DNA of 55,201 nt, taken from assembly GCA_944323275.1 (NCBI GenBank), contig CALUSA010000004.1, positions 1 to 55,201 of the forward strand, read 5' to 3'. The translations under genes and the position numbers were made by a program. Numbering within the stretch: position 1 is the stretch's first letter; the number at the start of each line of letters is the position of its first letter. The notes beneath the pieces were generated by a model. The model was not told where the DNA came from, made no database searches, and saw nothing but the letters and a program-made list of their open reading frames with translations. This stretch comes from Candidatus Gastranaerophilales bacterium. Its GTDB lineage: Bacteria; Cyanobacteriota; Vampirovibrionia; Gastranaerophilales; Gastranaerophilaceae. This document shows positions 25,723 to 35,290 of the stretch, piece after piece.

Positions 25723-28172
25723 TAAACCAGAGCCTGTCTTTCTACTTCTTCGGTTGTTGAAACTTCTATTATATCGCCTTCTTGAATATCATTGAATTTT
25801 GAGAAGGAAATACCGCATTCAAACCCTGTTGCGACCTCTTTGACATCATCTTTAAATCTCTTGAGCTGGTCAATTGTTCCTTTAAAGATTTCTGCGCCGT
25901 TTCTGATAACAACAGCTGTTTTACCTCTGATAATTTTACCTTCCGTAACGTAGCAGCCTGCGATTCTTGAAGTTTTTCCGACCGTAAACACCTGTCGGAC
26001 TTCAGCTTTTCCGAGTTCAACCTCTTTAATTTCAGGCTGCAGCAGACCGAGCATTGTTTTTTCAAGGTCTTCAAGGATTTGATAAATAATATCGAATTTT
26101 TTGATAGTAACATTTTCTCTTGCGGCTGCAAGTTCTGCATTGTTATCTTCTTTAACGGTAAAGCCGAGGATAATAGCGTGGCTTGCTGCTGCAAGCATAA
26201 CATCGGCTTCCGAGATATCGCCCACGCCGACGTGTATAAGTTTTATAACTATTTCTTTTGACTTAAACTGACCTATAGCCTGCGACAGTGCTTCGGCAGA
26301 ACCGTTTGTATTTGCTTTGATAATAAGGTTGAGATGCTGTATTCCGTCATCGCCTTCGCCAACAATTTCGTTTCTGATATGGTTAGGCAGCATTGCTTCA
26401 AGACGAGAGGTTCTTTCTTTTTCTTTGCGTTCTTCAACAATCGCACGCATTGTTTTTTCGTTTTCAACAACTTCAAACTTATCGCCTGCCTGCGGAACTT
26501 CCGTTAAGCCGAGGATTTCAACAGGTGTAGAAGGTGTTGCTTTTTTTACTCTTTCGCCTGAATCAGAAAGCAGTGCTCTGACTTTGCCGCATACATTGCC
26601 TACAACAACGCAGTTGCCTGTTTTTAAAGTACCGTTTTGTACAAGCAAAGTAGCAACAGGACCTTTACCTTTGTCTAAGTTAGCTTCGATAACAACACCG
26701 CTTGCCGGTGCGTCAGGATTAGCTTTCAGGTCAAGCACTTCTGCCAGTAAAAGGATATATTCCAATAGTTCATCAATACCGGTGCCCTGCAGTGCACTGA
26801 CTTTGACACAAACGGTATCACCGCCCCATTCCTCCGGAACAAGACCGTGCTCTGTTAATTGCTGCAGGATTTTGTCAGGGTTTGCATCTGGTTTGTCAAT
26901 TTTGTTTACGGCAACGATAATAGGTACATTTGCCGCTTTTGCGTGGTTGATAGCCTCGATTGTTTGAGGCATTATGCCGTCATCGGCAGCAACCACAAGA
27001 ATTGCAATATCAGTAGCCTGAGCACCTCTTGCTCTCATTTCCGTAAAGGCTTCGTGCCCCGGAGTATCGATAAAGACAATTTTTTTGTTATTTAAATATA
27101 CTGTATAAGCACCGATAGACTGAGTTATACCGCCTACCTCGGTAGAAACAATTTTGTGTTTTGATGCTCTGATAGAGTCTAACAGCGTAGTTTTACCGTG
27201 GTCAACGTGCCCCATAATGCTTATAACCGGTGCCCTGCGTTTTAAAAGTTTGGGGTCTATTGCTGCAAGCTCTTTTGCTTCTTCTTCTTTTTGAAGTTCT
27301 TCTTCCATGTAAGCTTCGAGGTCTTCTGCCAGAACTTCGATTTCAAAATTTTCACAAACTTTTTTTGCTGTTGCTACATCTATAACCTGATTAACCGTAG
27401 CAAGGATACCGTGCATCATAAGGAATTTTACAATTTCTGCTGAGGCTTTATGAATTTTTTCAGACAACTCACCGACTGTCAACGGCTGGTTAATAACAAC
27501 GCTTTTGACTTCTTCAACAGCTTCTTCTGCGTGTGTTCTTTTTTTATGTTTCTGGGCATTTGCCTTTTCTAAACTTATTCTTTCCTGTTCTTCTTCTTTT
27601 GAGTTATAGGATTTTTCTCTTTTTTTAGAACCTTTTTTCTTTGAGTTGCCTTTTGCTTCGTAAATTTCCTGAGGAATTACGTGTCGTTGTATAGGTTTTT
27701 TCTCGGCACGCTGGGATTCTTTTTTCTCTTGAGATTTTTTATCTTTTGGTTGTTCTTTGTCTTCTGTATCCTGTTTTTCTTTTTTAGGCTGCGGTTTTTG
27801 CGCAGGTTTTGCAGGTTTCGGAAATTCAACTTTACCGAGTTTTACACGTGGCAGCGGCTGAACCACAGGCTGTTCAATTTTTCCGAGTTTAACTTTTTCC
27901 TGAGGTTTGGCTTCTTCTGCTGGTTCTGTTTTTTCTTCAGGCGGTTCTTCTTTAACTTTAGCCTTTTTAACGATAAAAGCCTTAGGCTTTTTAGAGGTTT
28001 CTGCCTTAGGCTCCGATAAAAGTTGTTTTAATTTGTTTGCCTGAATAGAAGAAATAACGCTGGAGTGTGATTTAACTTTAACGCCAAGCAGCGAGTCCAA
28101 CTTTTCAATAACTTCTTTGTTGGTCTTGCCCAGTTCTTTTGCCAAATCATATACTCTTATTGTTTCTGTCAT
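25722..28172 (-). CDS. infB: Translation initiation factor IF-2
   Basis: An 816-residue GTPase that brings fMet-tRNA to the 30S subunit and promotes subunit joining. It has an IF2_N helix bundle (about 1-55), then a long Lys/Glu/Pro-rich low-complexity linker (about 55-225), then a second IF2_N-type segment (LTVGELSEKIHKASAEIVKFLMMHGI). The G domain shows GHVDHGKTT (G1), DTPGHEAF (G3) and NKIDKP (G4), followed by domains II-IV. Length is normal for cyanobacterial or Gram-negative-type IF-2 with an extended N-terminus. A GGAG Shine-Dalgarno precedes the ATG. Confidence 0.97.
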   Translation of the reverse strand: MTETIRVYDLAKELGKTNKEVIEKLDSLLGVKVKSHSSVISSIQANKLKQLLSEPKAETSKKPKAFIVKKAKVKEEPPEEKTEPAEEAKPQEKVKLGKIEQPVVQPLPRVKLGKVEFPKPAKPAQKPQPKKEKQDTEDKEQPKDKKSQEKKESQRAEKKPIQRHVIPQEIYEAKGNSKKKGSKKREKSYNSKEEEQERISLEKANAQKHKKRTHAEEAVEEVKSVVINQPLTVGELSEKIHKASAEIVKFLMMHGILATVNQVIDVATAKKVCENFEIEVLAEDLEAYMEEELQKEEEAKELAAIDPKLLKRRAPVISIMGHVDHGKTTLLDSIRASKHKIVSTEVGGITQSIGAYTVYLNNKKIVFIDTPGHEAFTEMRARGAQATDIAILVVAADDGIMPQTIEAINHAKAANVPIIVAVNKIDKPDANPDKILQQLTEHGLVPEEWGGDTVCVKVSALQGTGIDELLEYILLLAEVLDLKANPDAPASGVVIEANLDKGKGPVATLLVQNGTLKTGNCVVVGNVCGKVRALLSDSGERVKKATPSTPVEILGLTEVPQAGDKFEVVENEKTMRAIVEERKEKERTSRLEAMLPNHIRNEIVGEGDDGIQHLNLIIKANTNGSAEALSQAIGQFKSKEIVIKLIHVGVGDISEADVMLAAASHAIILGFTVKEDNNAELAAARENVTIKKFDIIYQILEDLEKTMLGLLQPEIKEVELGKAEVRQVFTVGKTSRIAGCYVTEGKIIRGKTAVVIRNGAEIFKGTIDQLKRFKDDVKEVATGFECGISFSKFNDIQEGDIIEVSTTEEVERQALV

Positions 28173-28226
28173 TCTATATATATTTCTCCATAGTTATTTT
28201 TGCTTCTAATATATTTGTAACACAAT

Positions 28227-28490
28227 CTATTTTTCAAGTACAGCCCTGATTTTTTCTTTTAAAATTTCATTATCTTTAATTTTTAAAATTTTGAAGATTT
28301 TCCCCTTTTTAAAGGCGTTGTTGACGCATTCTTCATTTTTGCAGATGTAGGCAGAGCGTCCGAAAAATTTTGAATCAGGATTAATTTTTATTTCGCCTGT
28401 AGTTTTTTGTCTGGTAATTTTTATTAGAGTGTCACGAGTTTTTATTTGATTACAGGCTATACATTTGCGATAAATTTCGTTTTCCTTCAT
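28227..28490 (-). CDS. ylxR: YlxR-family RNA-binding protein (DUF448)
   Basis: An 87-residue protein with the family hallmarks: RKCIACNQIKTRDTLIKITR near the start, then GRSAYICKNEECVNNAFKKGKIFKILK. YlxR proteins bind RNA (RNase P RNA in one studied case) and usually lie between nusA and infB. Here nusA is replaced by purD, whose stop is 1 nt upstream, and infB follows 54 bp downstream. Confidence 0.9.
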   Translation of the reverse strand: MKENEIYRKCIACNQIKTRDTLIKITRQKTTGEIKINPDSKFFGRSAYICKNEECVNNAFKKGKIFKILKIKDNEILKEKIRAVLEK

Positions 28491-28491
28491 A

Positions 28492-29757
28492 TCAACACCC
28501 TATGATAAGCGTTTTGCCTATATCTTTACGGTATTTCATAGATTCAAAACCGATAAGTTCAACGCATTCGTATAATTTTTGTGCGGATTTTTCCAGAGTA
28601 GAAGCTTCTGTTGTCAGAACAATATTTCTGCCGCCTGTTGTAAGAATATTGCCGTTTGCATCTTTTGTTGTGTTAAAGTATGCAATTTCGCAGTGTTCTT
28701 CGATTTCATCAAGCCCTGTAATTACTTCGCCGTAAGAGCCTTCTGCAGGATAATTGCCCGAGCTTAATACAACGGAGGTTGCAAAAAACGGTTTTGCCGC
28801 TATTTCTCTGTACTCATCCACAAGCGACCCGACAACAGCCGCATTCATTATTTGAGTAAGATCCTCGTTGAGAAGTTGCAGCACACACTGTGCATCAGGT
28901 TCTTTAAGAAACGAGTTAAACTCTATTACGTTGAGGTTTCCGCTTCTGTCAAGAATAATATCTATACCGAGAATTCCTACATACTGATTTTTGCTTTTTG
29001 AAAGTTCATCCAGTGCGGGATAAACTATTTGTTTAAAAATTTTGCTTTCCAGCTTGCTGTCTATCATATAAAACGGCGCATAAGCTCCGAGCCCCGAGGT
29101 TACAGCCCCGCCGTTGCCTTCGAGTACGGATTTGTAAGGCACCACAGAATTGAGCGGCATTGCGTTGTAGCCGTCACTTATTATGTAATAAGAAAATTCC
29201 TGTCCGGCAATATAGTCTTCTATGATAACTTTTTTTTGTGCGCTGTCAAAAAGGTCTTCGATAATTCTTTTTGCAATTTTGAAATTATCGCAGATAAATA
29301 CGTTTTCGCCGTGCTGGTGTGCATCAGTTTTTATTACAAGCGGATATTTCGATTTGCGGGCATAGTCAACCGCCATATTTTCTCTGTCAAAAATACCGAA
29401 TTTAGGAGTCGGGATTTTTGTTTTGTACATAAATTTTTTGGCAATTGATTTGGAATTTGTTATTTTTGCCGCTTCTTGTGTCGGCGCAAATATCATAAGA
29501 CCGGCTTCGTTAAATTTGTCCGCAATTCCGTTTGAGATTGATTTTTCGGAGGCTGCGATTGTCATATCAATTTCATTTGCTTTGGCGAATTCAACAAGAT
29601 TTTCAGTATCATCAGCTTTTATATCAATGCAGTTGGCAAAATCAGCTATTGCATCATTGCCAGGTGCAACGAACACAAGTTCCGTTTCTTCATATTGAGA
29701 AACAAGTTTTGCTATTGTATATTCTTTAGCCCCTGAACCAACTATCAATATTTTCAT
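28492..29757 (-). CDS. purD: Phosphoribosylamine-glycine ligase, divergent
   Basis: A 421-residue ATP-grasp enzyme joining phosphoribosylamine to glycine in purine synthesis. The recognisable order includes: N-terminal MKILIVGSGAKEYTIAKL; SKSIAKKFMYKTKIPTPKFGIF; ATP-grasp strands YPLVIKTDAHQHGENVFIC and VIIEDYIAGQEFSYYIISDG; NGGAVTSGLGAYAPF in place of the usual NTGGMGAYSP; and IEFN...EPDAQCVLQLL in place of MEFN.RFGDPE. Several signature residues deviate, so activity should not be taken for granted, but length and domain order fit PurD. It lies between alr and ylxR on the same strand. Confidence 0.82.
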   Translation of the reverse strand: MKILIVGSGAKEYTIAKLVSQYEETELVFVAPGNDAIADFANCIDIKADDTENLVEFAKANEIDMTIAASEKSISNGIADKFNEAGLMIFAPTQEAAKITNSKSIAKKFMYKTKIPTPKFGIFDRENMAVDYARKSKYPLVIKTDAHQHGENVFICDNFKIAKRIIEDLFDSAQKKVIIEDYIAGQEFSYYIISDGYNAMPLNSVVPYKSVLEGNGGAVTSGLGAYAPFYMIDSKLESKIFKQIVYPALDELSKSKNQYVGILGIDIILDRSGNLNVIEFNSFLKEPDAQCVLQLLNEDLTQIMNAAVVGSLVDEYREIAAKPFFATSVVLSSGNYPAEGSYGEVITGLDEIEEHCEIAYFNTTKDANGNILTTGGRNIVLTTEASTLEKSAQKLYECVELIGFESMKYRKDIGKTLIIGC

Positions 29758-29885
29758 ATAAATTCCTTTTTATCTGCTAATTATTTTATAGCATAAATCA
29801 GTGAGAACTGAAAGCATCGGGCGGAATAATATACATAGTTTCAACCGTAATAAAGCCGGAGTTGTCGGGGCGGTTTAATATTATT

Positions 29886-31019
29886 TTATCTTGTGTAAAC
29901 TCTCGGCAGGCGTACTCTTAGAGCGCAGGTGAGTTCATAGTGTATAGTGTTTAAAATTTTTGCCCATTCGTCAATTGCAATATTTTCATCTCCGTCTTTG
30001 CCGATGAGGGTTATAATATCACCTTCCCGTGCATCACAGTCCGTTATGTCAAACATCATCTGATCCATTGTGATGTTGCCGATTTGTTTGACTTTTTTGC
30101 CGTTGATTATTCCGTAAATTTTGTTTGATAACCCTCGGGGCACTCCGTCTGCATAGCCTATCGGAATTGTTGCGATTTTGGTTTCTTTGGTTGTTTCAAA
30201 AGTGTGACAGTAGCTTACACCCTCATCTTTTTGAGCTGTGTGGATATTTGTGATTCTGCCTTTCAAAGACATTGCAGGGTGTAAATCAGGTTTTTGTGTA
30301 CCCTCGGTTAAGTCGGGCTGCAATCCGTAAATGCCTATACCGACACGCACCATACTGTTGTCAAAATCTTTGTAGCAGACTGTTGCTGCCGTGTTGTTGC
30401 AATGGACAAGCAGACCTTTGGCGTCAACTGCATCGATTACGTTTTTGAATTTTTTATACTGTGTATAAGCGTATTCTTCGACTTCTGCTGTTGCAAAGTG
30501 GGTAAAAATTCCTTCAAGTTCAATAAAGTCGCAGTTTTGTATTTTTTTTATAAATTCAACTGCATTTTCAGGGCGTACGCCGATTCTGTTCATTCCCGTA
30601 TCGATTTTTACATGGACTTTAGGCTTAATTTTGAGTTTGTCATAAGTCTGTTTACAGGCTTGTATGTGCTCTTGCGAGAATACGGAGATTGATATATTGT
30701 TTTTTGCAGCCCTGTCAAAAGACCAGACCGGCACTGCACCAAGCACAAGTATCGGCGCATTGATTTCCGCTTCTCTAAGCTGTAAACCTTCATCTATTGA
30801 GGACACTCCGAGAAAATCCACACCCGAAGCCAGCAGAACAGGTGCAATCATAACGGCACCGTGCCCGTATGCATCTGCCTTAACAACAGCAAAAAGTTTT
30901 GTATCCGGTTTTAAATATTTTTTAAACTCGAGAAGGTTATGTTCTATACAGTCTAAGTTAACTTCAACCCAGGCATCACGGTGGGTATTTAAAAAAGATG
31001 TTCTGTTGAATTTTTTCAC
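29886..31019 (-). CDS. alr: Alanine racemase
   Basis: A 377-residue fold-type III PLP enzyme that makes D-alanine for peptidoglycan. The PLP lysine is K47 in FAVVKADAYGHGA. The second catalytic base (Tyr) lies in the region EGVSYCHTFETTKETKIATIPIGYADGVPRG. Other signatures are HVKIDTGMNRIGV and ITMDQMMFDIT. Length is normal. It is the first gene in the run leading to purD-ylxR-infB, with a 128-bp gap to purD, and is divergent from the phosphoesterase gene. Confidence 0.95.
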   Translation of the reverse strand: MKKFNRTSFLNTHRDAWVEVNLDCIEHNLLEFKKYLKPDTKLFAVVKADAYGHGAVMIAPVLLASGVDFLGVSSIDEGLQLREAEINAPILVLGAVPVWSFDRAAKNNISISVFSQEHIQACKQTYDKLKIKPKVHVKIDTGMNRIGVRPENAVEFIKKIQNCDFIELEGIFTHFATAEVEEYAYTQYKKFKNVIDAVDAKGLLVHCNNTAATVCYKDFDNSMVRVGIGIYGLQPDLTEGTQKPDLHPAMSLKGRITNIHTAQKDEGVSYCHTFETTKETKIATIPIGYADGVPRGLSNKIYGIINGKKVKQIGNITMDQMMFDITDCDAREGDIITLIGKDGDENIAIDEWAKILNTIHYELTCALRVRLPRVYTR

Positions 31020-31125
31020 GATTGCCCCGCAATTAGTTAAGTTGTATTTGTAATTAAAATTTTATATCAAAAAATAAATGCATGATAAAATCTAGTTATA
31101 AGATTTTAATATAGAGGTAAGTTTT

Positions 31126-31875
31126 ATGAAATGTGCGGTAATTTCTGATATTCACGGAAATATAGAGGCTCTTGAGGCGGTATTGGACGATATTGAAAAT
31201 GTTGAAAAAGCCGATAAAATTCTTTGTCTTGGCGACCTTGCAATGGCTGGACCCGAGCCTGCTAAGGCAGTTGACAGAATCAAAAAACTTGTAGAAGACG
31301 GCAAAGTTATCTGTATTCAAGGTAATACCGATAAAATGATTGCTGATTTCAACGGCGATATTCTTGCAAATTTGAAAGAGAAAAACGAAATTATGGCAAA
31401 TGCTCTACAGGCTGATGTTAAGGCATTGGATAACGAACAAAAAACTTTTTTGAAAAATTTGTCGGTTAATCATGAATTCAGTTACCTTAATACAAGGATT
31501 CTTATGGTTCATGGTTCACCCAGAAGAAATGATGAAAACATTTTTCCTGAAATGCCGATGAACGAAATAGAGGAAATGGTTAAAGACACTGATGCGGATA
31601 TAATACTCTGCGGACATACTCACATTCCCTGCGGGTATCAGACGGAAAGCAGAAAAACAATCGTTAATGACGGCAGTGTCGGCAGACCGTTCAGTGAAGA
31701 ACCAAAAGCCTGCTATGCAGTCCTTGATATAACTATGGGCTGTGTTTCAGTTCGTCATAAGCATATTGGTTATGATGTGGATACAGCTTCAAAAAAACTT
31801 CTTTCAAGAGGCTTTGACGGATGTGATAAACTGGCAAAAATGCTTATCCACGCAACTTCAAGATATCCGCAGTAA
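31126..31875 (+). CDS. Calcineurin-like metallophosphoesterase (YfcE/MJ0936-type)
   Basis: A 249-residue dimetal phosphodiesterase. Metal-ligand motifs are visible in order: D-x-H (ISDIHGN), GD (LCLGDLAMAGP), GN (IQGNTDK), H (LMVHGSPRR) and GHTH (LCGHTHIPCG). The usual fold is a small cyclic- or phosphodiester hydrolase; the substrate is unknown. An AGAGGT Shine-Dalgarno precedes the ATG. Dispersed repeat copy 3 begins almost directly after its stop codon, with purB after the repeat. Confidence 0.9.
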   Translation: MKCAVISDIHGNIEALEAVLDDIENVEKADKILCLGDLAMAGPEPAKAVDRIKKLVEDGKVICIQGNTDKMIADFNGDILANLKEKNEIMANALQADVKALDNEQKTFLKNLSVNHEFSYLNTRILMVHGSPRRNDENIFPEMPMNEIEEMVKDTDADIILCGHTHIPCGYQTESRKTIVNDGSVGRPFSEEPKACYAVLDITMGCVSVRHKHIGYDVDTASKKLLSRGFDGCDKLAKMLIHATSRYPQ

Positions 31876-31886
31876 TTGACTTCAGG

Positions 31887-31962
31887 CACTTGCCGGCTGT
31901 CCGGACTAGTTGTTAAATAACGGACTTGTTTATTGCGCACGGAGTCAGTTGACTATATGAAG
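31887..31962 (+). repeat. Dispersed repeat, copy 3 (short form)
   Basis: The shortest copy: CACTTGCCGGCTGTCCGG, GTTGTTAAATAACGGACTTG, TTTATTGC and GTTGACTATATGAAG are kept. The approximately 20-nt segment corresponding to CAGGTTCAACGAGTAGTCGG is deleted. It fills the gap between the phosphoesterase stop and the purB ribosome-binding site, so any purB transcript from upstream must contain it. Confidence 0.7.
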
Positions 31963-31978
31963 AATCGGGAGTACAGAT

Positions 31979-33274
31979 ATGATAGAACGTTACAGCTTAA
32001 AAGAAATGAAAGAGATATGGGAGTTAGAGTCTAAGTTTAACTTCTATTTACAGGTAGAGCTTGCGGTATGCGAGGCTTACAATGAAATCGGCAAAATCAG
32101 TGACGAAGACCTTGATACAATAAAAAAACGTGCCTCTTTTTCAGTAGAACGTATAGATGAAATAGAAAAAGAAGTCGGGCACGATGTTATAGCGTTTTTA
32201 ACCGACGTCAACGAGAACGTAGGCGAAGCTTCAAGATTTATACACATGGGAATGACAAGCTCCGATGTTATTGATACTGCTTTTGCCCTGCAGATAAAAA
32301 AAGCCGCTGATATTATTCTTAAGGATTTGGATAACGTAATTGAAACAATTAAAAATAAAGCGGTTGAACATAGAGATACTGTCTGTATAGGTCGTTCCCA
32401 CGGTGTGCACGCCGAGCCAATGACCTTCGGTGTTAAGCTGTGCAGCTGGCTTGACAACTTTCAGCGTGCTAAAAAACGTTTTGAAATAGCACTGGAGGAT
32501 ATTTCTGTCGGACAAATTTCCGGACCGGTCGGTACTTACAGCAATATTTCGCCGGAAATAGAAGAAATAACCTGTAAAAAACTCGGTCTTGCACCTGCAA
32601 AAATTTCCACGCAGGTAATATCACGTGACAGGCATGCTTATTTTATGCAGGCTCTGGCTCTTATTGCCTGTGCAATAGAACAGTGCGCAGTGGAAATAAG
32701 GCACCTGCAGCGAACAGAAGTTCTTGAAGTCGAAGAAGCTTTTAAAAAAGGACAAAAAGGTTCTTCTGCAATGCCGCATAAAAAAAATCCCGTATCGTCA
32801 GAAAATCTTTCAGGGCTTGCAAGAGTGATAAAAAGTAACTCGATTGCAGCTCTTGACAATATTGCATTGTGGCACGAGCGTGATATATCGCACAGCTCTG
32901 TTGAAAGGGTTATTTTCCCTGATTCGTGCATACTTATTGATTATATGCTTAATCGCTTTAATAATCTGGTACAGGGGCTTGTTGTACACAAAGATAATAT
33001 GCTCAAAAATTCTTCCTTGTTCGGTGGAATTGTTTATTCACAGCGAGTTCTGCTAGAACTCACGGATAAAGGGCTGACAAGAGAGCAGGCTTATGCAATC
33101 GTACAACGTAATGCGCTTGAGGCTTTTAACAATCCGGACGGTAATTTTAAACAGAATCTGTTAAACGACAGAGAAGTTACCTCTACTTTGAGCGAAGACG
33201 AAATTGAAAATTGTTTTGATCCGGCGTATTATTTGAGAAATGTTTGCGAAATATATGAGAGATTCGGCGTCTAG
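31979..33274 (+). CDS. purB: Adenylosuccinate lyase
   Basis: A 431-residue fumarase-superfamily lyase. It acts twice: on SAICAR in IMP synthesis and on adenylosuccinate in AMP synthesis. The signature loop is GSSAMPHKKNPVSSENLSGLAR. Others are HMGMTSSDVIDTAFALQ, GRSHGVHAEPMTFG and ISGPVGTYSN. It belongs to the shorter (about 430 aa) PurB clade. The ribosome-binding site GGGAG at 31967-31971 lies just beyond the end of repeat copy 3. Confidence 0.96.
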   Translation: MIERYSLKEMKEIWELESKFNFYLQVELAVCEAYNEIGKISDEDLDTIKKRASFSVERIDEIEKEVGHDVIAFLTDVNENVGEASRFIHMGMTSSDVIDTAFALQIKKAADIILKDLDNVIETIKNKAVEHRDTVCIGRSHGVHAEPMTFGVKLCSWLDNFQRAKKRFEIALEDISVGQISGPVGTYSNISPEIEEITCKKLGLAPAKISTQVISRDRHAYFMQALALIACAIEQCAVEIRHLQRTEVLEVEEAFKKGQKGSSAMPHKKNPVSSENLSGLARVIKSNSIAALDNIALWHERDISHSSVERVIFPDSCILIDYMLNRFNNLVQGLVVHKDNMLKNSSLFGGIVYSQRVLLELTDKGLTREQAYAIVQRNALEAFNNPDGNFKQNLLNDREVTSTLSEDEIENCFDPAYYLRNVCEIYERFGV

Positions 33275-33294
33275 ACAGGGCTTGAGGTAATTAA

Positions 33295-34047
33295 ATGGGC
33301 TGTTTAAAATTATTAATAAAAGTTGTAATAATTATTTTTGCCATAATCGGTTTTAAAGCTGCAGGCTGCTGGGATTGGTGCGTTAAAACTTTTCATATTT
33401 TGAAGGAAACTCCATCTCAGGAGGCAATGATAGAAAAAAGCCGTGACGTTGCTGATTTTTCTGCTATTCCTGATGAATATGAAATCGCAAAATCGGCAAA
33501 TATTCTGGGGTATCGGGCTGTTATTGCCGGACATGATGCAACAGGTCAAAAATTTGCGGTTGTGAATGAAAATAAAGCTCTTAAGCTTACAAAACAGGAT
33601 TTTAAAGACGGGTCGCTCAAAAAAAAAATCGACGCTGTAAACAAAAAACTGGAGTATCAGTATATTCATGTTGAAAATTTTCAAATCCTAAAACAGGGTA
33701 CAATGAAAGCTATGGGGCAAACGGTTCCTTATGCGCAGTTTCAGGCTGATGTAACAAATTTGCCTGTTAAAACCTTAAAGGGTATTATTGCCGTTGCTCA
33801 GGATGATGAGGGCAAAAGCAAGATTCTTGTTTCTGCAAACGAAAAAGGCAAGTATTCTCAGATTATAGCAGAGCAGTTTTTCAGGCACGTTAAATTTACA
33901 CGGGAAGAAGCAGAAAAAGGTGCAAAAAAAGAAGTTAAAGATAAAGAGCAGCTAAATGAAGATAAAGAAAAAATTGCCGAAACCGCACAAAAAGCAAAAG
34001 AATTAATTGAAAATAAAATCAAAAAAACGGAAAAAAATGCAGAATAA
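33295..34047 (+). CDS. Membrane-anchored protein of unknown function
   Basis: A 250-residue protein with an N-terminal hydrophobic anchor (about 4-25, LKLLIKVVIIIFAIIGFKAAGCW). The exported or surface domain (about 40-200) contains IPDEYEIAKSANILGYRAVIAGHDATGQKFAVVN and LPVKTLKGIIAVAQDDEGKSKILVSAN. The C-terminal tail is a highly charged Lys/Glu-rich helix, likely coiled coil (EEAEKGAKKEVKDKEQLNEDKEK...). No family is recognised. A GAGG Shine-Dalgarno precedes the ATG, 20 bp after purB. It overlaps ribD by 11 bp, so it is coupled. Confidence 0.75.
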   Translation: MGCLKLLIKVVIIIFAIIGFKAAGCWDWCVKTFHILKETPSQEAMIEKSRDVADFSAIPDEYEIAKSANILGYRAVIAGHDATGQKFAVVNENKALKLTKQDFKDGSLKKKIDAVNKKLEYQYIHVENFQILKQGTMKAMGQTVPYAQFQADVTNLPVKTLKGIIAVAQDDEGKSKILVSANEKGKYSQIIAEQFFRHVKFTREEAEKGAKKEVKDKEQLNEDKEKIAETAQKAKELIENKIKKTEKNAE

Positions 34048-35149
34048 AATTTATGAAAAATATATAAAAAAGTGTATCTCGCTTGCCCGAAAGGGTGAAG
34101 GCAATGTATCGCCGAACCCTCTTGTCGGTGCGATTGTACTAGATAAAAACGGAAATCTTGCAGGATACGGGTGGCATAAAAAATGCGGTCAGGCTCATGC
34201 AGAGGTTAACGCTTTGAAGATGGCTGAAGAAAAAGGTATTGAGGTTAAAGGCGGCACTGTTTTTGTCAGTCTTGAGCCTTGTTCTCATTACGGAAAGACA
34301 CCGCCCTGCGCTGATAAGTTAATAGAAAAAGGCATAAAAAAAGTAGTTTCAGGTTGTACAGATCCAAATCCGAAGGTTGCGGGCAGAGGACTGAAAAAGC
34401 TTGAATCAGCAGGTGTTGAAGTTGTCTGCGGGGTATTGGAGGACGATTGTAAAAAGCTGAATGAAATTTTTATAAAAAATCAGACGCAAAATGCGCCTTT
34501 TGTTGCTGTTAAAACCGCCGTGACTTTAGACGGAAAAATCGCAACAAAAACAGGTAATTCCAGATGGATAACCTCTGAAAAATCCCGTAATTATGTCCAA
34601 AAGCTTAGGAATAAATACGATGCAATACTGACAGGCTCGGGAACAGTTGTTGCAGATGACCCGTCTTTAACCTGCAGGCTTAAAAAAGGAGTGAATCCGG
34701 TTAGAATTATTGTTGATTCTAACGCTGTTACGCCTGCAGGGGCAAGAGTTTATAATAATGACTCCACAAGGGTAATCCTTGTTGTTAAAGAAGATATACC
34801 TGCCGATAAGCTAAAAAAATACCCTCAAAACGTGGAAATTTTGAAATGCCCGATAAAGAATGACAGCGGGAAAATTGACCTTGTGTATCTTTTAAATAAG
34901 TTGTATGAAAAAGGTATAATGAGTATTCTTATAGAAGCCGGCGGTGTTTTGAACGGGGCTTTTTTTAGAGAGGGGCTTGTCGACAGATTGTATCAGTTTG
35001 TTGCACCAAAACTGCTCGGGGATGACAGCGCAAAAGCTTTTGTTCAAGGATTTGATGTGCAAAAAATCGACGACTGTGTAAGATTTGAACTTGAAGAAGT
35101 TAAACGTTTCGGGCAGGATGTGTTGTTAATATTGACTGCAGCCGGCTGA
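34037..35149 (+). CDS. ribD: Bifunctional riboflavin deaminase/reductase RibD
   Basis: Starting at the ATG at 34037 gives 370 residues, beginning where the deaminase fold starts. The N-terminal deaminase domain (about 1-145) has zinc ligands H54 and C82/C91 and catalytic E56 (HAEVNAL ... PCSHYGKTPPCADKL). The C-terminal reductase domain (about 146-368) begins at PFVAVKTAVTLDGKIATKTGNSRWIT and includes IILVD-like NAD(P)H-binding strands and IEAGGVLNGAFFREGLVDR. It carries out the second and third steps of riboflavin synthesis. Other rib genes are absent here, and no FMN riboswitch is visible upstream. An in-frame non-ATG start at 34007 would add only basic residues inside the upstream gene. 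Confidence 0.95.
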   Translation: MQNKIYEKYIKKCISLARKGEGNVSPNPLVGAIVLDKNGNLAGYGWHKKCGQAHAEVNALKMAEEKGIEVKGGTVFVSLEPCSHYGKTPPCADKLIEKGIKKVVSGCTDPNPKVAGRGLKKLESAGVEVVCGVLEDDCKKLNEIFIKNQTQNAPFVAVKTAVTLDGKIATKTGNSRWITSEKSRNYVQKLRNKYDAILTGSGTVVADDPSLTCRLKKGVNPVRIIVDSNAVTPAGARVYNNDSTRVILVVKEDIPADKLKKYPQNVEILKCPIKNDSGKIDLVYLLNKLYEKGIMSILIEAGGVLNGAFFREGLVDRLYQFVAPKLLGDDSAKAFVQGFDVQKIDDCVRFELEEVKRFGQDVLLILTAAG

Positions 35150-35290
35150 GCGGGGTGTTTTATCAAAAAAAATTTTTTGAATTGTTAAATCATGTTAAGA
35201 TTTTTGATAAAATAACAAAAAACATTAAAGTTTTAAATACTACCTTCCGATATCTATTATGTGATGATTCAAAGAAATGGATGGAAAGAA

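Noticed and set aside
31949-31983. Promoter for purB using TTGACT at the end of repeat copy 3 and TATGAT
   Set aside because: The spacing is 23 bp and the -10-like box overlaps the start codon. The conserved TTGACT is a repeat feature, not evidence of a promoter.
34007-34036. Longer ribD start giving MKIKSKKRKKM
   Set aside because: It is a non-ATG start inside the upstream gene and adds only basic residues ahead of the domain. The ATG at 34037 fits the family start.
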